From the NCBI RefSeq assembly GCF_004217315.1, contig NZ_SGWR01000004.1:268718-332717 (forward strand): a stretch of 64,000 nt of DNA. Direction: 5' to 3'. Of the stretch, positions 38,271-50,905 are shown piece by piece. Source of the stretch: Corticibacter populi (GTDB taxonomy: Bacteria; Pseudomonadota; Gammaproteobacteria; Burkholderiales; Burkholderiaceae_C). The notes under the pieces were generated by a model that had not been told where the DNA came from, did no database searches, and was given only the letters and a program-made list of their open reading frames with translations. The stretch's first letter is position 1. The number at the start of each line of letters is the position of its first letter. The translations under genes and the position numbers were made by a program.

Positions 38271-38301
38271 ATATTAGCACTCCTGTTGGAGGGCATGCCA
38301 A
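38271..38301 (-). promoter_or_regulatory. rpoH: rpoH promoter with CIRCE-like half-site
   Basis: On the minus strand TGC-TAATAT (38276-38271) is an extended -10, with TTGGCA 19 bases upstream as a possible -35. The -10 overlaps GAGTGCTAA (38282-38274), identical to one arm of the HrcA operator CIRCE (TTAGCACTC-N9-GAGTGCTAA). The other arm is imperfect: TTGGCATGC, matching 6 of 9, at spacing 10. Confidence 0.6.
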
Positions 38302-38387
38302 GGCAAAGGTTCCCGGGTGCCGTCGCGCCCCGGCCGGTTGGCCGGGCAGCGCTGCACTGACGGCGGCAGCGCCCGCCTGGCAACGGT

Positions 38388-40203
<1,816 letters not shown>

Positions 40204-40323
40204 GGGATGCAGAATGGATTGTGTAAGAATGCACCAAACTGGCGCAACAAGCGACGAAACGCCCCTAAAAAGGGCGATGGTGCATGTAGAGCCGGGTGGC
40301 ATGCACCTTGCTTGTGTTTATTG

Positions 40324-40351
40324 GTGAAAAAAACCGGTTTTCACATATAGT
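40324..40351 (+). promoter_or_regulatory. Promoter/operator region of gltI
   Basis: GTGAAAA (40324-40330) and TTTTCAC (40338-40344) form an inverted repeat around the perfect palindrome AAACCGGTTT (40331-40340). It is followed by the -10-like TATAGT (40346-40351); TTGGTG at 40321 is a weak -35 at spacing 19. An operator overlapping a promoter is the simplest reading. Confidence 0.5.
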
Positions 40352-40408
40352 AAGGGACATCGCGTTTGTCATGTAGCAACAAAAATTGCGATCCGGTACA
40401 AATGTGAT

Positions 40409-40426
40409 CCCGGCCGTTCGGCCGGG
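40409..40426 (+). promoter_or_regulatory. GC-rich hairpin in the gltI leader
   Basis: CCCGGCCG-TT-CGGCCGGG is a perfect inverted repeat with a two-base centre, about 40 bp before the gltI ATG and after the likely transcription start. No T tract follows, so it is more likely an RNA-stability or protein site than a terminator. Confidence 0.5.
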
Positions 40427-40465
40427 TCAATACGTCCTTGTTTGCCTATCTGGTAAGGAGCTGAA

Positions 40466-41356
40466 ATGAAGAAACATCTGTTTGCGCTGACGCTGATGGC
40501 AGCGGCCACCGCGGTCTGTGCGCAATCGAACACGCTGGACAAGATCAAGAACACCGGTGAAATCACACTTGGTGTGCGCGAGTCCTCTGGGCTGGGCTAC
40601 ACCCTGGGCAATGGCAAGTATGTCGGTTTCCATACCGAAATGGCCGAGAACATCGTCAAGGACCTGGAAAAGGACGTTGGCAAGGCGATCAAGATCAACT
40701 ACCAGCCGGTGACCTCGCAGAACCGCATCCCCCTGGTGACCAATGGCACCGTGGATCTGGAGTGCGGCTCCACCACCAACAACACCGCCCGCCAGAAGGA
40801 CGTGGACTTCGCCTACACGACCTATGTGGAGGAAGTGCGCATCGCCACCAAGGCCAATTCCGGCATCAACTCGGTGGCCGATCTCAATGGCAAGACCCTG
40901 GCCGTGACGACCGGCACCACTTCGGTGCAGACGCTGCGCAAGCACCGCCGTGCCGAGGGTGTGAACTTCCGTGAAGTGATGGGCAAGGACCACGCCGACA
41001 GCTTCCTGCTGCTGGAGACCGGCCGTGCCGATGCTTTCATCATGGACGGCTCCATCCTGGCTGCCAACATCTCCAAGGCCCGCAACCCGGCCGACTACAA
41101 GATCGTCGGCGAAGTGCTGTCGGTCGAGCCGATCGCCTGCATGCTGCGCAAGAACGACGAGGCCTTCAAGGACGCCGTCAACAAGAGCATCGTGCGCCAG
41201 ATCGGTGATGGCACACTGGAAAACCTGTGGGACAAGTGGTTCCTGAAGCCGACGCCGCCGGCCAACACGGTGGTGGGTCTGCCTTTGTCCGATAGTACCC
41301 GTGCTGCCTGGGCCAACCCCAACAGCAAGCCGATGGAAGACTACACCATCGAGTAA
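40466..41356 (+). CDS. gltI: Glutamate/aspartate periplasmic binding protein
   Basis: Secreted receptor of 296 residues with a signal peptide (KKHLFALTLMAAATAVCA, cut before QSNTLDK). Family 3 binding protein features: ITLGVRESSGLGYTLGNGKY, TNGTVDLECGSTTNNTARQK, LNGKTLAVTTGTTSVQTLR and GRADAFIMDGSILAA. These fit GltI/DEBP for glutamate and aspartate. AAGGAG lies seven bases before the ATG. It heads gltIJKL, separated from gltJ by hairpins that probably lower downstream expression. Confidence 0.95.
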   Translation: MKKHLFALTLMAAATAVCAQSNTLDKIKNTGEITLGVRESSGLGYTLGNGKYVGFHTEMAENIVKDLEKDVGKAIKINYQPVTSQNRIPLVTNGTVDLECGSTTNNTARQKDVDFAYTTYVEEVRIATKANSGINSVADLNGKTLAVTTGTTSVQTLRKHRRAEGVNFREVMGKDHADSFLLLETGRADAFIMDGSILAANISKARNPADYKIVGEVLSVEPIACMLRKNDEAFKDAVNKSIVRQIGDGTLENLWDKWFLKPTPPANTVVGLPLSDSTRAAWANPNSKPMEDYTIE

Positions 41357-41366
41357 GACCGGGCTT

Positions 41367-41446
41367 GCCCCCTTGACCTGGGGGCGCCCTTCGCTGACGC
41401 TCCGCTGGAACCGGATGGTTCATCCGTACCACGGGGCGTTTTTTGA
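41367..41446 (+). terminator. Hairpin cluster/attenuator between gltI and gltJ
   Basis: GCCCCC-N7-GGGGGC (41367-41385) and CGGATG-GTT-CATCCG (41412-41426) are followed by ACGGGGCG and a run of six T. The last can also pair with the upstream GCGCCC region. This looks like a partial terminator that protects gltI mRNA and reduces read-through to the permease genes. Confidence 0.65.
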
Positions 41447-41489
41447 TACTTCCACATGACACTGGGACCGTTGCAGTGAGGAGAAAAGA

Positions 41490-42245
41490 ATGAATTGGGA
41501 TTGGCAAGTTTTCTGCCAGGACAACATCACCCAGGAAGTTGTGGCCGGCTGCTTTGGCAAGGGAGGCGATGTCACCTACCTTGACTGGATGCTTTCTGCC
41601 TGGGGTTGGACGGTCTCGGTTTCCGTGCTGGCACTGGCGTTGGCGCTGGTGGCAGGCTCCATCATCGGCGTGATCCGCACTCTGCCGGACAGTCCGTGGC
41701 TGGTGCGTTTTGGCAATGCGTGGGTGGAGCTGTTTCGCAACATCCCGCTGCTGGTACAGATTTTCCTGTGGTACCACGTGGTGCCCAGCGTGATTCCCGC
41801 GTTCCGCGGGGTTTCGGGTTTTATCCTGGTGGTGTTCGCCCTGGGCTTCTTCACTTCGGCGCGGATCGCCGAGCAGGTGCGCGCGGGCATCCAGGCGCTG
41901 CCGCGCGGCCAGCGCTACGCCGGCATGGCGCTGGGCTTCACGACCTGGCAGTACTACCGCTATGTGCTGCTGCCGATGGCCTATCGCATCATCATTCCGC
42001 CGCTGACGAGCGAGTCGATGAACATCTTCAAGAACTCGTCGGTGGCCTTTGCCGTCTCGATCGCCGAGCTGACCATGTTCGCCATGCAGGCGCAGGAGGA
42101 AACCTCGCGCGGCATCGAGATCTACCTGGCAGTCACCGGCCTCTACGTCTTCTCGGCCTTCATGATCAACCGCATCATGGCGTTCATCGAAAAGAAAACG
42201 CGCATCCCTGGCTTCATTGTCAGTGGCGCGGCGGGAGGGCATTGA
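41490..42245 (+). CDS. gltJ: Glutamate/aspartate ABC transporter permease GltJ
   Basis: Inner-membrane permease of 251 residues. The His/Gln-permease family pattern is visible (VELFRNIPLLVQIFLWYHVV), with the EAA-type loop GQRYAGMALGFTTWQYYRYVLLP... and IIPPLTSESMNIFKNSSVAF. AGGAG lies before the ATG. Its stop is one base before the gltK start, so the two are coupled. Confidence 0.95.
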   Translation: MNWDWQVFCQDNITQEVVAGCFGKGGDVTYLDWMLSAWGWTVSVSVLALALALVAGSIIGVIRTLPDSPWLVRFGNAWVELFRNIPLLVQIFLWYHVVPSVIPAFRGVSGFILVVFALGFFTSARIAEQVRAGIQALPRGQRYAGMALGFTTWQYYRYVLLPMAYRIIIPPLTSESMNIFKNSSVAFAVSIAELTMFAMQAQEETSRGIEIYLAVTGLYVFSAFMINRIMAFIEKKTRIPGFIVSGAAGGH

Positions 42246-42246
42246 C

Positions 42247-42912
42247 ATGCAGTTCGACTGGTCTTTCTTCACCTGGGACATCTTCAGCAACTATGTCCTC
42301 AAGGGTCTGTATTTCAGTGTCTACCTCACGGTGATCGCCACGCTCGGCGGCATCCTGTTCGGCACGCTGCTGGCGATGATGCGGCTGTCGGGCAGCAAGT
42401 GGCTGGAGATCCCTGCCACCATCTACGTCAACGGCATGCGCAGCATCCCGCTGGTGATGGTGATCCTCTGGTTCTTCCTGCTGGTGCCGCTGATCATCGG
42501 CCGCTCGGTGGGTACCGAGGTCTCGGCCATCATCACCTTCGTGGCCTTCGAGGCGGCCTATTTCAGCGAGATCATGCGCGCGGGCATCCAGTCCATCTCG
42601 CGCGGCCAGGTCTACGCCGGGCGGGCGCTGGGCATGACATATGGGCAGAACATGCGGCTTGTGATCCTGCCGCAGGCCTTCCGCAACATGCTGCCGGTGC
42701 TGCTGACGCAGACCATCATCCTGTTCCAGGACACCTCGCTGGTCTACGCCATCGGAGCCTACGACATGCTCAAGGGCTTCGAGACCGCCGGCAAGAACTT
42801 CGGCCGCCCGATCGAGGCCTACGTGGGCGCGGCCGTGGTCTATTTCATCATCTGTTATTCGCTGTCGTGGGTGGTCAAGCGCCTCCACCAGAAGATTGCC
42901 ATCATTCGCTAA
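42247..42912 (+). CDS. gltK: Glutamate/aspartate ABC transporter permease GltK
   Basis: Inner-membrane permease of 221 residues, partner of GltJ. Motifs: NGMRSIPLVMVILWFFLLVP, GIQSISRGQVYAGRALGM and RNMLPVLLTQTIILFQDTSL. The ATG at 42247 immediately follows the gltJ stop; an upstream in-frame ATG lies inside gltJ. It ends 15 bp before gltL. Confidence 0.95.
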   Translation: MQFDWSFFTWDIFSNYVLKGLYFSVYLTVIATLGGILFGTLLAMMRLSGSKWLEIPATIYVNGMRSIPLVMVILWFFLLVPLIIGRSVGTEVSAIITFVAFEAAYFSEIMRAGIQSISRGQVYAGRALGMTYGQNMRLVILPQAFRNMLPVLLTQTIILFQDTSLVYAIGAYDMLKGFETAGKNFGRPIEAYVGAAVVYFIICYSLSWVVKRLHQKIAIIR

Positions 42913-42927
42913 GGGAGTTGCACCATC

Positions 42928-43665
<738 letters not shown>

Positions 43666-43701
43666 TCGGGTGCACGGATGGTGGCGTGCGCCACGCCACA
43701 G

Positions 43702-43738
43702 AAAAAGCGCCCGGGGCTCAAGGCACCGGGCGCTTTTT
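43702..43738. terminator. Bidirectional terminator between gltL and hemB
   Basis: AAAAAGCGCCCGG (43702-43714) pairs perfectly with CCGGGCGCTTTTT (43726-43738). The stem carries A/T tracts on both sides and lies between two convergent genes. Confidence 0.9.
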
Positions 43739-43770
43739 CATGCCGGACGCTGCGTCCTCAGAACAGATTC

Positions 43771-44841
<1,071 letters not shown>

Positions 44842-44929
44842 CTATGCCCCATGCCCCGGTGCCACGCCGCTTCGGCACACGGGCGGTGGGGCTGATGTCG
44901 GTCAAGCAATGGTGCTTGGAGCAGCTGTA

Positions 44930-46747
44930 TCAGCGAATGGGCGGAGGGCCCTGGCCGTCCGCTTCGGCGGCGATCCAGGCGGCAGCCTTCTCTGCCATCA
45001 TCAGCACGGCCGCAGCGGTGCCGCCACCAGTGAGCACCGGCATGGCCGAGGCATCGACCACGCGCAGGCCCTGGGTGCCGCGCACGCGCAGGCGCAGATC
45101 GAGGGCGGCATCGACATCGCTGGCGGCGCCCATGCGCGCGGAGCCGACCAGGTGGCCAGCGCCGCGCGCCGTGGCGGCCAGGGTATCGGGCAGTATTCCC
45201 GCATGGGTGGCGGCATCGACGTCGGTGTTTCGGGCATCTGCGGACGACTGCCAGCACGGGCGCCAGGCCTGCAGCGCCGGCTGGCGGGCCATGCGTTGCA
45301 CCAGTTGAATGGCCGCTGCCGTCAGGCGCCGGTCCTCGGGGCTGGCCGGGCCATCGAGCGAGATCCGCGGCGCCGCGTCGTGCGCCCGGCCGGTGATGGC
45401 CACAGAGCCCCGGCTGGTGGGGTGCAGTGCATGGGCATGGAAGGTGAGGGAGGGGCGGGCTCCGTCCGGGCCGCCGGGATCGACGCTCGGTGGCGGCAGC
45501 GGACTGACCAGAAAGCCGATGTCGGCAGGCCCGGCCGATGCCGCACTGCATGCAAAGCCGCCCAGCGGCGTGGGTGCGCAGCTCCATGGACCCTGGCGCT
45601 GCAGGGCGAAGCGGGTGGCATCCTGCCAGCGCAGCCGCGCGGGCCGGTGGGTGTGGGCATCGTTGGCATGGCGTCGCGGTGCCGCTGCACCATCCGCCCC
45701 GGCGCCGCCATGGAGCTGGTAGTGCAGCGGCACCAGCCAGTGGTCCTGCAGATGGGCGCCGACGGCGGGCAGGTCCACACGCGGCGCGATCTGGTGCTGC
45801 GCCAGCAGCCGGGCCGGGCCGATGCCTGAGCGCTGCAGCAGCAGCGGGGTCTGGAGGGCGCCGGCGCAGAGGATGACTTCGCGGCTGGCGCGCACCTGCA
45901 GCATTTCCTGGCCGGTCCATACCGCGACTCCGGTGCAGCGCAAGGGCTGCATGGCATCGTCGAAGCACAGCTCGGCGGCATGGGCGCCGTTCCAGATTTC
46001 CACGTTCGGGCGGCCGTAGCAGGCCGGGCGCAGAAAGGCCCTGGCGCTGTTCCAGCGCAGGCCCCGGTGCTGGTTGAGGGCAAACAGTCCCACGCCGTGG
46101 AGGCGGCCGCGGTTGAAATCCCCGATCCTGGGCAGGCCGGCCTGCTCGGCGGCGCCGAGGACGGCCCGCAGTTGCGGCATGGCCGGAAGGGTCGCGCCAG
46201 CAGGGTCATGGGCGGCCTGCACCTTCCACTCTCCTCCGGCATGCCGATGGGCGAGGGCGGCAGCGTAGTCCAGTGCCTGCGGCTGGGGCGCTGCCCTGGT
46301 CTTGTGGCGCAGGCGCTGTGCTTCGGTCTGCCGCGCATGCCAGGCATTGGCCGGTCCGTCATGGTCCTCGTGCTGCATGAAGAAGGGCAGCACATGTTCC
46401 CAGCGCCAGCCGTCGTCGCCGGTCAGCGCGGCCCAGCGCGCATAGTCGCTGGCGTCACCGCGCAGGTACAGCATGCGGCCGATGCTGCTGCTGCCGCCCA
46501 GGCCCTTGCCGGCATGGATGGCACCCGATGAGCCGCTGGCGTAGCGCCAGTCGGTGCGCGGGTTGCCCAGGCAGTGCGGCTGGCCGCCGGGCAGATGGAT
46601 CCACAGGTAGTCGTCACGCCGGCCGGCCTCGACCAGCAGTACGCGCCGGTGCGCGTTGGCGCTCAGGCGGTTGGCCAGCAGGGCGCCGGCGGTGCCGGCG
46701 CCGACGATGACATAGTCGAATTGGGGTCCAGCGGATGTGTCGCTCAT
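44930..46747 (-). CDS. GMC-family FAD oxidoreductase
   Basis: Glucose-methanol-choline oxidoreductase of 605 residues. The N-terminal FAD site is DYVIVGAGTAGALLANRLS with VLLVEAG; GKGLGGSSSIGRMLYLRG and CAGALQTPLLLQRSGIG are GMC signatures. The catalytic His is in GHLVGSARMG, and the end reads VLTGGGTAAAVLMMAEKAAA, where the usual Asn/His partner position near TNAP-type sequence is replaced by Gly. It resembles choline dehydrogenase-like alcohol dehydrogenases; substrate unknown. An internal Ala/His-rich stretch is atypical. Monocistronic. Confidence 0.9.
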   Translation of the reverse strand: MSDTSAGPQFDYVIVGAGTAGALLANRLSANAHRRVLLVEAGRRDDYLWIHLPGGQPHCLGNPRTDWRYASGSSGAIHAGKGLGGSSSIGRMLYLRGDASDYARWAALTGDDGWRWEHVLPFFMQHEDHDGPANAWHARQTEAQRLRHKTRAAPQPQALDYAAALAHRHAGGEWKVQAAHDPAGATLPAMPQLRAVLGAAEQAGLPRIGDFNRGRLHGVGLFALNQHRGLRWNSARAFLRPACYGRPNVEIWNGAHAAELCFDDAMQPLRCTGVAVWTGQEMLQVRASREVILCAGALQTPLLLQRSGIGPARLLAQHQIAPRVDLPAVGAHLQDHWLVPLHYQLHGGAGADGAAAPRRHANDAHTHRPARLRWQDATRFALQRQGPWSCAPTPLGGFACSAASAGPADIGFLVSPLPPPSVDPGGPDGARPSLTFHAHALHPTSRGSVAITGRAHDAAPRISLDGPASPEDRRLTAAAIQLVQRMARQPALQAWRPCWQSSADARNTDVDAATHAGILPDTLAATARGAGHLVGSARMGAASDVDAALDLRLRVRGTQGLRVVDASAMPVLTGGGTAAAVLMMAEKAAAWIAAEADGQGPPPIR

Positions 46748-46941
46748 TCAAGCAGCCTGTCAAAAAGCCCGGTTGGCACGAGCCGACATGGTGCATAGGC
46801 TGGCGGCGCGGCACCAGCGGATTAACCAGTGGATGCCGGTGCCTGCGAACCCTGCCGCATGGATCGGTGGCAGCGTATCGGGGATTGCGCGGATTCTTCC
46901 CGCACACATCCCTGGCTACACTGGTCCATCGGAGACAGCAC

Positions 46942-47667
46942 ATGAAGATTCTGCTTGCGGAAGACGACACGGAGCTCGGCGATGGCGTGGCGGCCAGTCT
47001 GCGCCGCGAGCTCTATGCCGTCGACTGGGTCACCGACGGACAGGCCGCCAGCGCCGCCCTGAAGACCGCGCAGTACGACCTGGTGATTCTCGACATCGGT
47101 TTGCCCAGGCTCAGCGGCTTGCAGGTGCTGCGCGAGATGCGCAGCAGGCCGCCTTCGCACGCGCAGGCCGAGCATCTCAAGACCGTGCCGGTGATGATTG
47201 CCACCGCAATGGATGCGGTCAACGACCGTGTCGACGGGCTCGATGCCGGCGCGGACGACTACCTGGTCAAGCCATTCGCGCTGGGCGAGTTGCACGCGCG
47301 CGTACGTGCGCTGATCCGCCGCCGCCATGCGGCCAGCAGCAACCAGCTCGTGCACGGGCCGCTGTGCTTCGACCTGGCCTCGCGCCAGGCCAGTGCCCAT
47401 GGCGTGCCGCTGGAGCTGTCGGTGCGCGAGGCCTGCATCCTCGAATTGCTGCTGCTGCGCACCGGCCGCGCCGTCACCAAGGAGCAGCTGCTCGAGGCCT
47501 TGTGTGCCTGGGATGGCGACATCTCTCTCAATGCGATCGAGGTCTATGTGCACAGGCTGCGCAAGAAGCTCGAGCCTGCCGGCATCCAGGTGCGCACCTT
47601 CCGTGGGCTGGGCTACTGCATCCACAAGCTGCCCGCATCGGCCGGCCAGTTCGATGCGGCGGCATGA
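46942..47667 (+). CDS. TctD-like OmpR-family response regulator
   Basis: Two-component regulator of 241 residues. The receiver has acidic residues AEDD at 6-9 and the phosphorylation site Asp51 (VILDIGLPRLSG), then KPFALGELHARVRALIRR and a winged-helix DNA-binding domain (LNAIEVYVHRLRKKLEPAGI). It overlaps the kinase gene by ATGA. The group resembles TctD/QseB. The adjacent MHS transporter is the likely target. Confidence 0.92.
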   Translation: MKILLAEDDTELGDGVAASLRRELYAVDWVTDGQAASAALKTAQYDLVILDIGLPRLSGLQVLREMRSRPPSHAQAEHLKTVPVMIATAMDAVNDRVDGLDAGADDYLVKPFALGELHARVRALIRRRHAASSNQLVHGPLCFDLASRQASAHGVPLELSVREACILELLLLRTGRAVTKEQLLEALCAWDGDISLNAIEVYVHRLRKKLEPAGIQVRTFRGLGYCIHKLPASAGQFDAAA

Positions 47668-49142
47668 ACTTCTCGGCGCGATTGCTCGAATGGCTGTTCG
47701 CGCCATTCATCTTCCTGTGGGTGGCCGGGGTGGCGGTGGCGTTCTGGAATGCGCGGGCCACCGTCGATACCGCGCTCGATGACCGGCTCGAGGTGGCCAC
47801 GCTGATCCTCGCCGAGGAATGGCAAAGGCAGGGCGCGCTGGCGGGCGACATCGGCGAACATTTTCCATCACCGACGGCGCGCCACTGGCTGGCCGTGCAC
47901 AGCCGCCATCCGATCCAGTATGCGATCTACGCCGACGGGGGCGATCCGCAGCATGCGGCCGGCACGCCGCTGACGGGCAGCCCGGCGCTGCAGGCACTGC
48001 GCGGCAGACTTCACGAGACGCCTGTGGCCCTGGACGAACTCAGGCCCGGCCTGCAAGGTGCTGCCACCCTGAAGGGTCACAATGCGGAGCTCGATGATGG
48101 CCAGATGCGGGTGATGCAGCTGCGCATTCCGGTGGCGTCCCACGCCGAACCTGGCCGGTTCGCGCAGCACCTGCTGGTGGTGGCACAGTCGCGCGAGCGC
48201 CATGCGGGCCTGCTGCGCACCATCATGCTGCATGAGGCGCTGGCGCAGACGGCCATCCTGATCGTGGCGATCTGCCTGATGTGGTTCAGCTTCAACCATG
48301 TCGTGCGGCCCGTCGCCAGGCTCCAGGCCCATCTGGATGCGCGGCGCGCGGACGACCTCAGCCCCTTGCCGCGCGAGCACGCGCCCGAGGAAATCGCGCC
48401 GCTGGTGACGGCCGTCAATGACCTGATGCAGCGCCTGCAGGCCTCGCTGCTGGCGCAGAAGCGTTTCATCGCCAATGCCGCCCACCAGCTGCGCACGCCG
48501 ATTGCCGCCTTGCGCATGCATGGCGAGCTGCTCCAGCAACTGCCCGACGGCCCAGAGCGCACGCAGGCGCTGGGCCGCCTGGTGGCGACGGGCGAGCGTG
48601 CCAGCCGCCTGGCCATCCAGCTGCTGACGCTGGCGCGTGCCGAGAGCGCGGCCACCACGGGAGAGGCGCGCCCGGTGGACCTGAACCGCCTGTGCGAGGA
48701 GATCGCCCACGACGTGGTGGAGACCGCGCTGGCACGGGAGATCGACTTCGGCCTCGTGCTCGCACCGCAGCCGGTGTGCGTCACCGGCGACGCCACGCTG
48801 TTGGGCGAGCTGGTGCGCAATCTGGTGGACAACGCCTTCAAGTACGCGCCGGCCGGAGGCACGGTGCAGCTGACCGTGCTCGCCGGGCCGCCGCAGGTGG
48901 TCGTCGAGGATTCCGGCCCCGGCGTGCCCGAGGCCGAACGCGAGCGCGTGTTCGCGCCCTTCACCCGCGTGGCGCATGCCGATGGCGCCACCGGCCAGGG
49001 TGTTGGCGGCACCGGGCTGGGCCTGGCCATCGTGCGCGAGGTGGCCGGCGCACATGGGGCTGCGGTGCGCATCGGCACCAGCGAGTGGGGGGGCGCGAGC
49101 TTCACCGTCAGTTTCGCGCAAGCTTCAGTCAGAGCAGCGTAA
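47664..49142 (+). CDS. TctE-like sensor histidine kinase
   Basis: Membrane sensor of 492 residues. Two membrane helices (about residues 12-30, WLFAPFIFLWVAGVAVAF, and 190-210, TAILIVAICLMWFSFNHVV) flank a periplasmic domain of the TctE N-terminal type. A HAMP segment, H-box (NAAHQLRTPIAALRMHGE), N-box (NLVDNAFKYAP) and G-boxes (EDSGPGVPEAER; GGTGLGLAIVREV) follow. It is coupled to its regulator by ATGA and followed by an MHS transporter. By family it may sense a di- or tricarboxylate. Confidence 0.92.
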   Translation: MNFSARLLEWLFAPFIFLWVAGVAVAFWNARATVDTALDDRLEVATLILAEEWQRQGALAGDIGEHFPSPTARHWLAVHSRHPIQYAIYADGGDPQHAAGTPLTGSPALQALRGRLHETPVALDELRPGLQGAATLKGHNAELDDGQMRVMQLRIPVASHAEPGRFAQHLLVVAQSRERHAGLLRTIMLHEALAQTAILIVAICLMWFSFNHVVRPVARLQAHLDARRADDLSPLPREHAPEEIAPLVTAVNDLMQRLQASLLAQKRFIANAAHQLRTPIAALRMHGELLQQLPDGPERTQALGRLVATGERASRLAIQLLTLARAESAATTGEARPVDLNRLCEEIAHDVVETALAREIDFGLVLAPQPVCVTGDATLLGELVRNLVDNAFKYAPAGGTVQLTVLAGPPQVVVEDSGPGVPEAERERVFAPFTRVAHADGATGQGVGGTGLGLAIVREVAGAHGAAVRIGTSEWGGASFTVSFAQASVRAA

Positions 49143-49219
49143 GCCGGTCTCTCTATAAAAGATGTTGCGGGCCACGCCCTGGCTCCGGCAGACGACCACA
49201 TCAACAAGGAGACATCACC

Positions 49220-50902
49220 ATGGCAAACGCAATTGCGGGGGACGCCAAGCGTCCGATGACCCGCGAGGAGAAAAAGGTCATCTTCGCCTCGTCACTGGGG
49301 ACGGTGTTCGAGTGGTACGACTTCTACCTGTACGGCTCGCTGGCGGTCATCATTGCCAAGCAGTTCTTCAGCGGCCTGGACCCGACGGCCGCCTACATTT
49401 TTGCGTTGCTGGCCTTTGCCGCCGGCTTTCTGGTTCGGCCCTTCGGCGCGCTGGTGTTCGGCCGCCTGGGCGACATGATCGGCCGCAAGTACACCTTTCT
49501 GATCACCATCCTGATCATGGGCGGTGCGACCTTCATCGTCGGCCTGCTGCCCAGCTATGCATCGATCGGCATCATCGCGCCGATCCTGCTGATCATCCTG
49601 CGCATGCTGCAGGGCCTGGCGCTCGGTGGTGAATATGGCGGCGCTGCCACTTACGTGGCCGAGCATTCGCCCCATGGCCGGCGCGGCTTCTACACGAGCT
49701 GGATCCAGACCACTGCGACGCTCGGGCTGTTCCTCTCGCTGATCGTGATCCTGCTGTGCCGCGAGTTCACCGGCGAGCAGTTCGAGGTCTGGGGCTGGCG
49801 CATTCCGTTCCTGTTGTCGATTCTGCTGCTGGCCATCTCGGTGTGGATCCGCCTGTCGATGAACGAATCGCCCGCGTTCCAGAGGATGAAGGCCGAGGGC
49901 AAGGTATCCAAGGCGCCGCTGACCGAGGCCTTCGGCCAGTGGAGCAACCTGAAGATCGTGATCCTGGCACTGCTGGGGCTGACGGCCGGGCAGGCGGTGG
50001 TCTGGTACACGGGGCAGTTCTATGCGCTGTTCTTCCTCACCAGCATCGCCAAGGTCGACGCCAAGACCGCCAACATCATGATCGCGCTGGCGCTGCTCAT
50101 CGGCACGCCCTTCTTCATCTTCTTCGGCTGGCTCTCCGACAAGATCGGCCGCAAGATCATCATCATGGGCGGCTGCCTGATTGCCGCGCTGACCTACTTC
50201 ACCATCTTCCCGGCGCTGATGCACTATGCCAACCCGGCACTGGAGGCGGCGCAGCAGCGCGCGCACGTGGCCGTGAGCGCCGCGCCGGGCGACTGCTCCT
50301 TCCAGGGCAGCCCGATCGCACGCGAGATCGATTTCACGACTTCCTGCGACATTGCCAAGCGCACGCTGGCGCAGGCCTTCATCCCGTATGAGAACAGGCA
50401 GCTGGCCGCAGGCGCGGCCGCGACGGTGACGATTGGCGACAAGGTCATCACCGCCCCGGTGGGGACGCTCAATGCGCGCCGCGACGGCTTCGACGAAGCC
50501 AGCCGCGCCGCCATCGCCAGCTTCAAGGCGGAAGTTTCGGCCACCGCCAGGGAGGCGGGCCTGACCACCGGCGCCGACCTGAACCAGATGAACAAGCCGA
50601 TGGTGGTGCTGCTGCTCTTCATCCTGGTGCTGTTCGTGACCATGGTGTACGGCCCGATCGCGGCCATGCTGGTGGAGCTGTTCCCGACCCGCATCCGCTA
50701 CACCTCGATGAGCCTGCCTTACCACATCGGCAACGGCTGGTTCGGCGGCCTGTTGCCCACCACCGCATTCGCCATGATCGCGGCCAGCGGCGACATCTAC
50801 TACGGCCTGTGGTATCCGGTCGTCATCGCGCTGGGCACCTTCGTGATCGGCGTGCTGCTCGTGCGCGAGACCAAGGACGTGGACATTTACGCAAGGGACT
50901 GA
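49220..50902 (+). CDS. MHS-family (ProP/citrate-like) MFS transporter
   Basis: Inner-membrane symporter of 560 residues. The metabolite:H+ symporter signatures are VFEWYDFYLYGSLAVIIAKQ, RPFGALVFGRLGDMIGRKY and LQGLALGGEYGGAATYVAEH. Unlike the usual 430-500 residues it has an extra soluble stretch of about 120 residues (roughly 340-460, with two cysteines) between predicted helices. AAGGAG precedes the ATG at 49220. Its position beside a TctDE-like pair and a small membrane protein suggests a regulated carboxylate uptake unit; substrate is inferred. Confidence 0.92.
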   Translation: MANAIAGDAKRPMTREEKKVIFASSLGTVFEWYDFYLYGSLAVIIAKQFFSGLDPTAAYIFALLAFAAGFLVRPFGALVFGRLGDMIGRKYTFLITILIMGGATFIVGLLPSYASIGIIAPILLIILRMLQGLALGGEYGGAATYVAEHSPHGRRGFYTSWIQTTATLGLFLSLIVILLCREFTGEQFEVWGWRIPFLLSILLLAISVWIRLSMNESPAFQRMKAEGKVSKAPLTEAFGQWSNLKIVILALLGLTAGQAVVWYTGQFYALFFLTSIAKVDAKTANIMIALALLIGTPFFIFFGWLSDKIGRKIIIMGGCLIAALTYFTIFPALMHYANPALEAAQQRAHVAVSAAPGDCSFQGSPIAREIDFTTSCDIAKRTLAQAFIPYENRQLAAGAAATVTIGDKVITAPVGTLNARRDGFDEASRAAIASFKAEVSATAREAGLTTGADLNQMNKPMVVLLLFILVLFVTMVYGPIAAMLVELFPTRIRYTSMSLPYHIGNGWFGGLLPTTAFAMIAASGDIYYGLWYPVVIALGTFVIGVLLVRETKDVDIYARD

Positions 50903-50905
50903 CGC

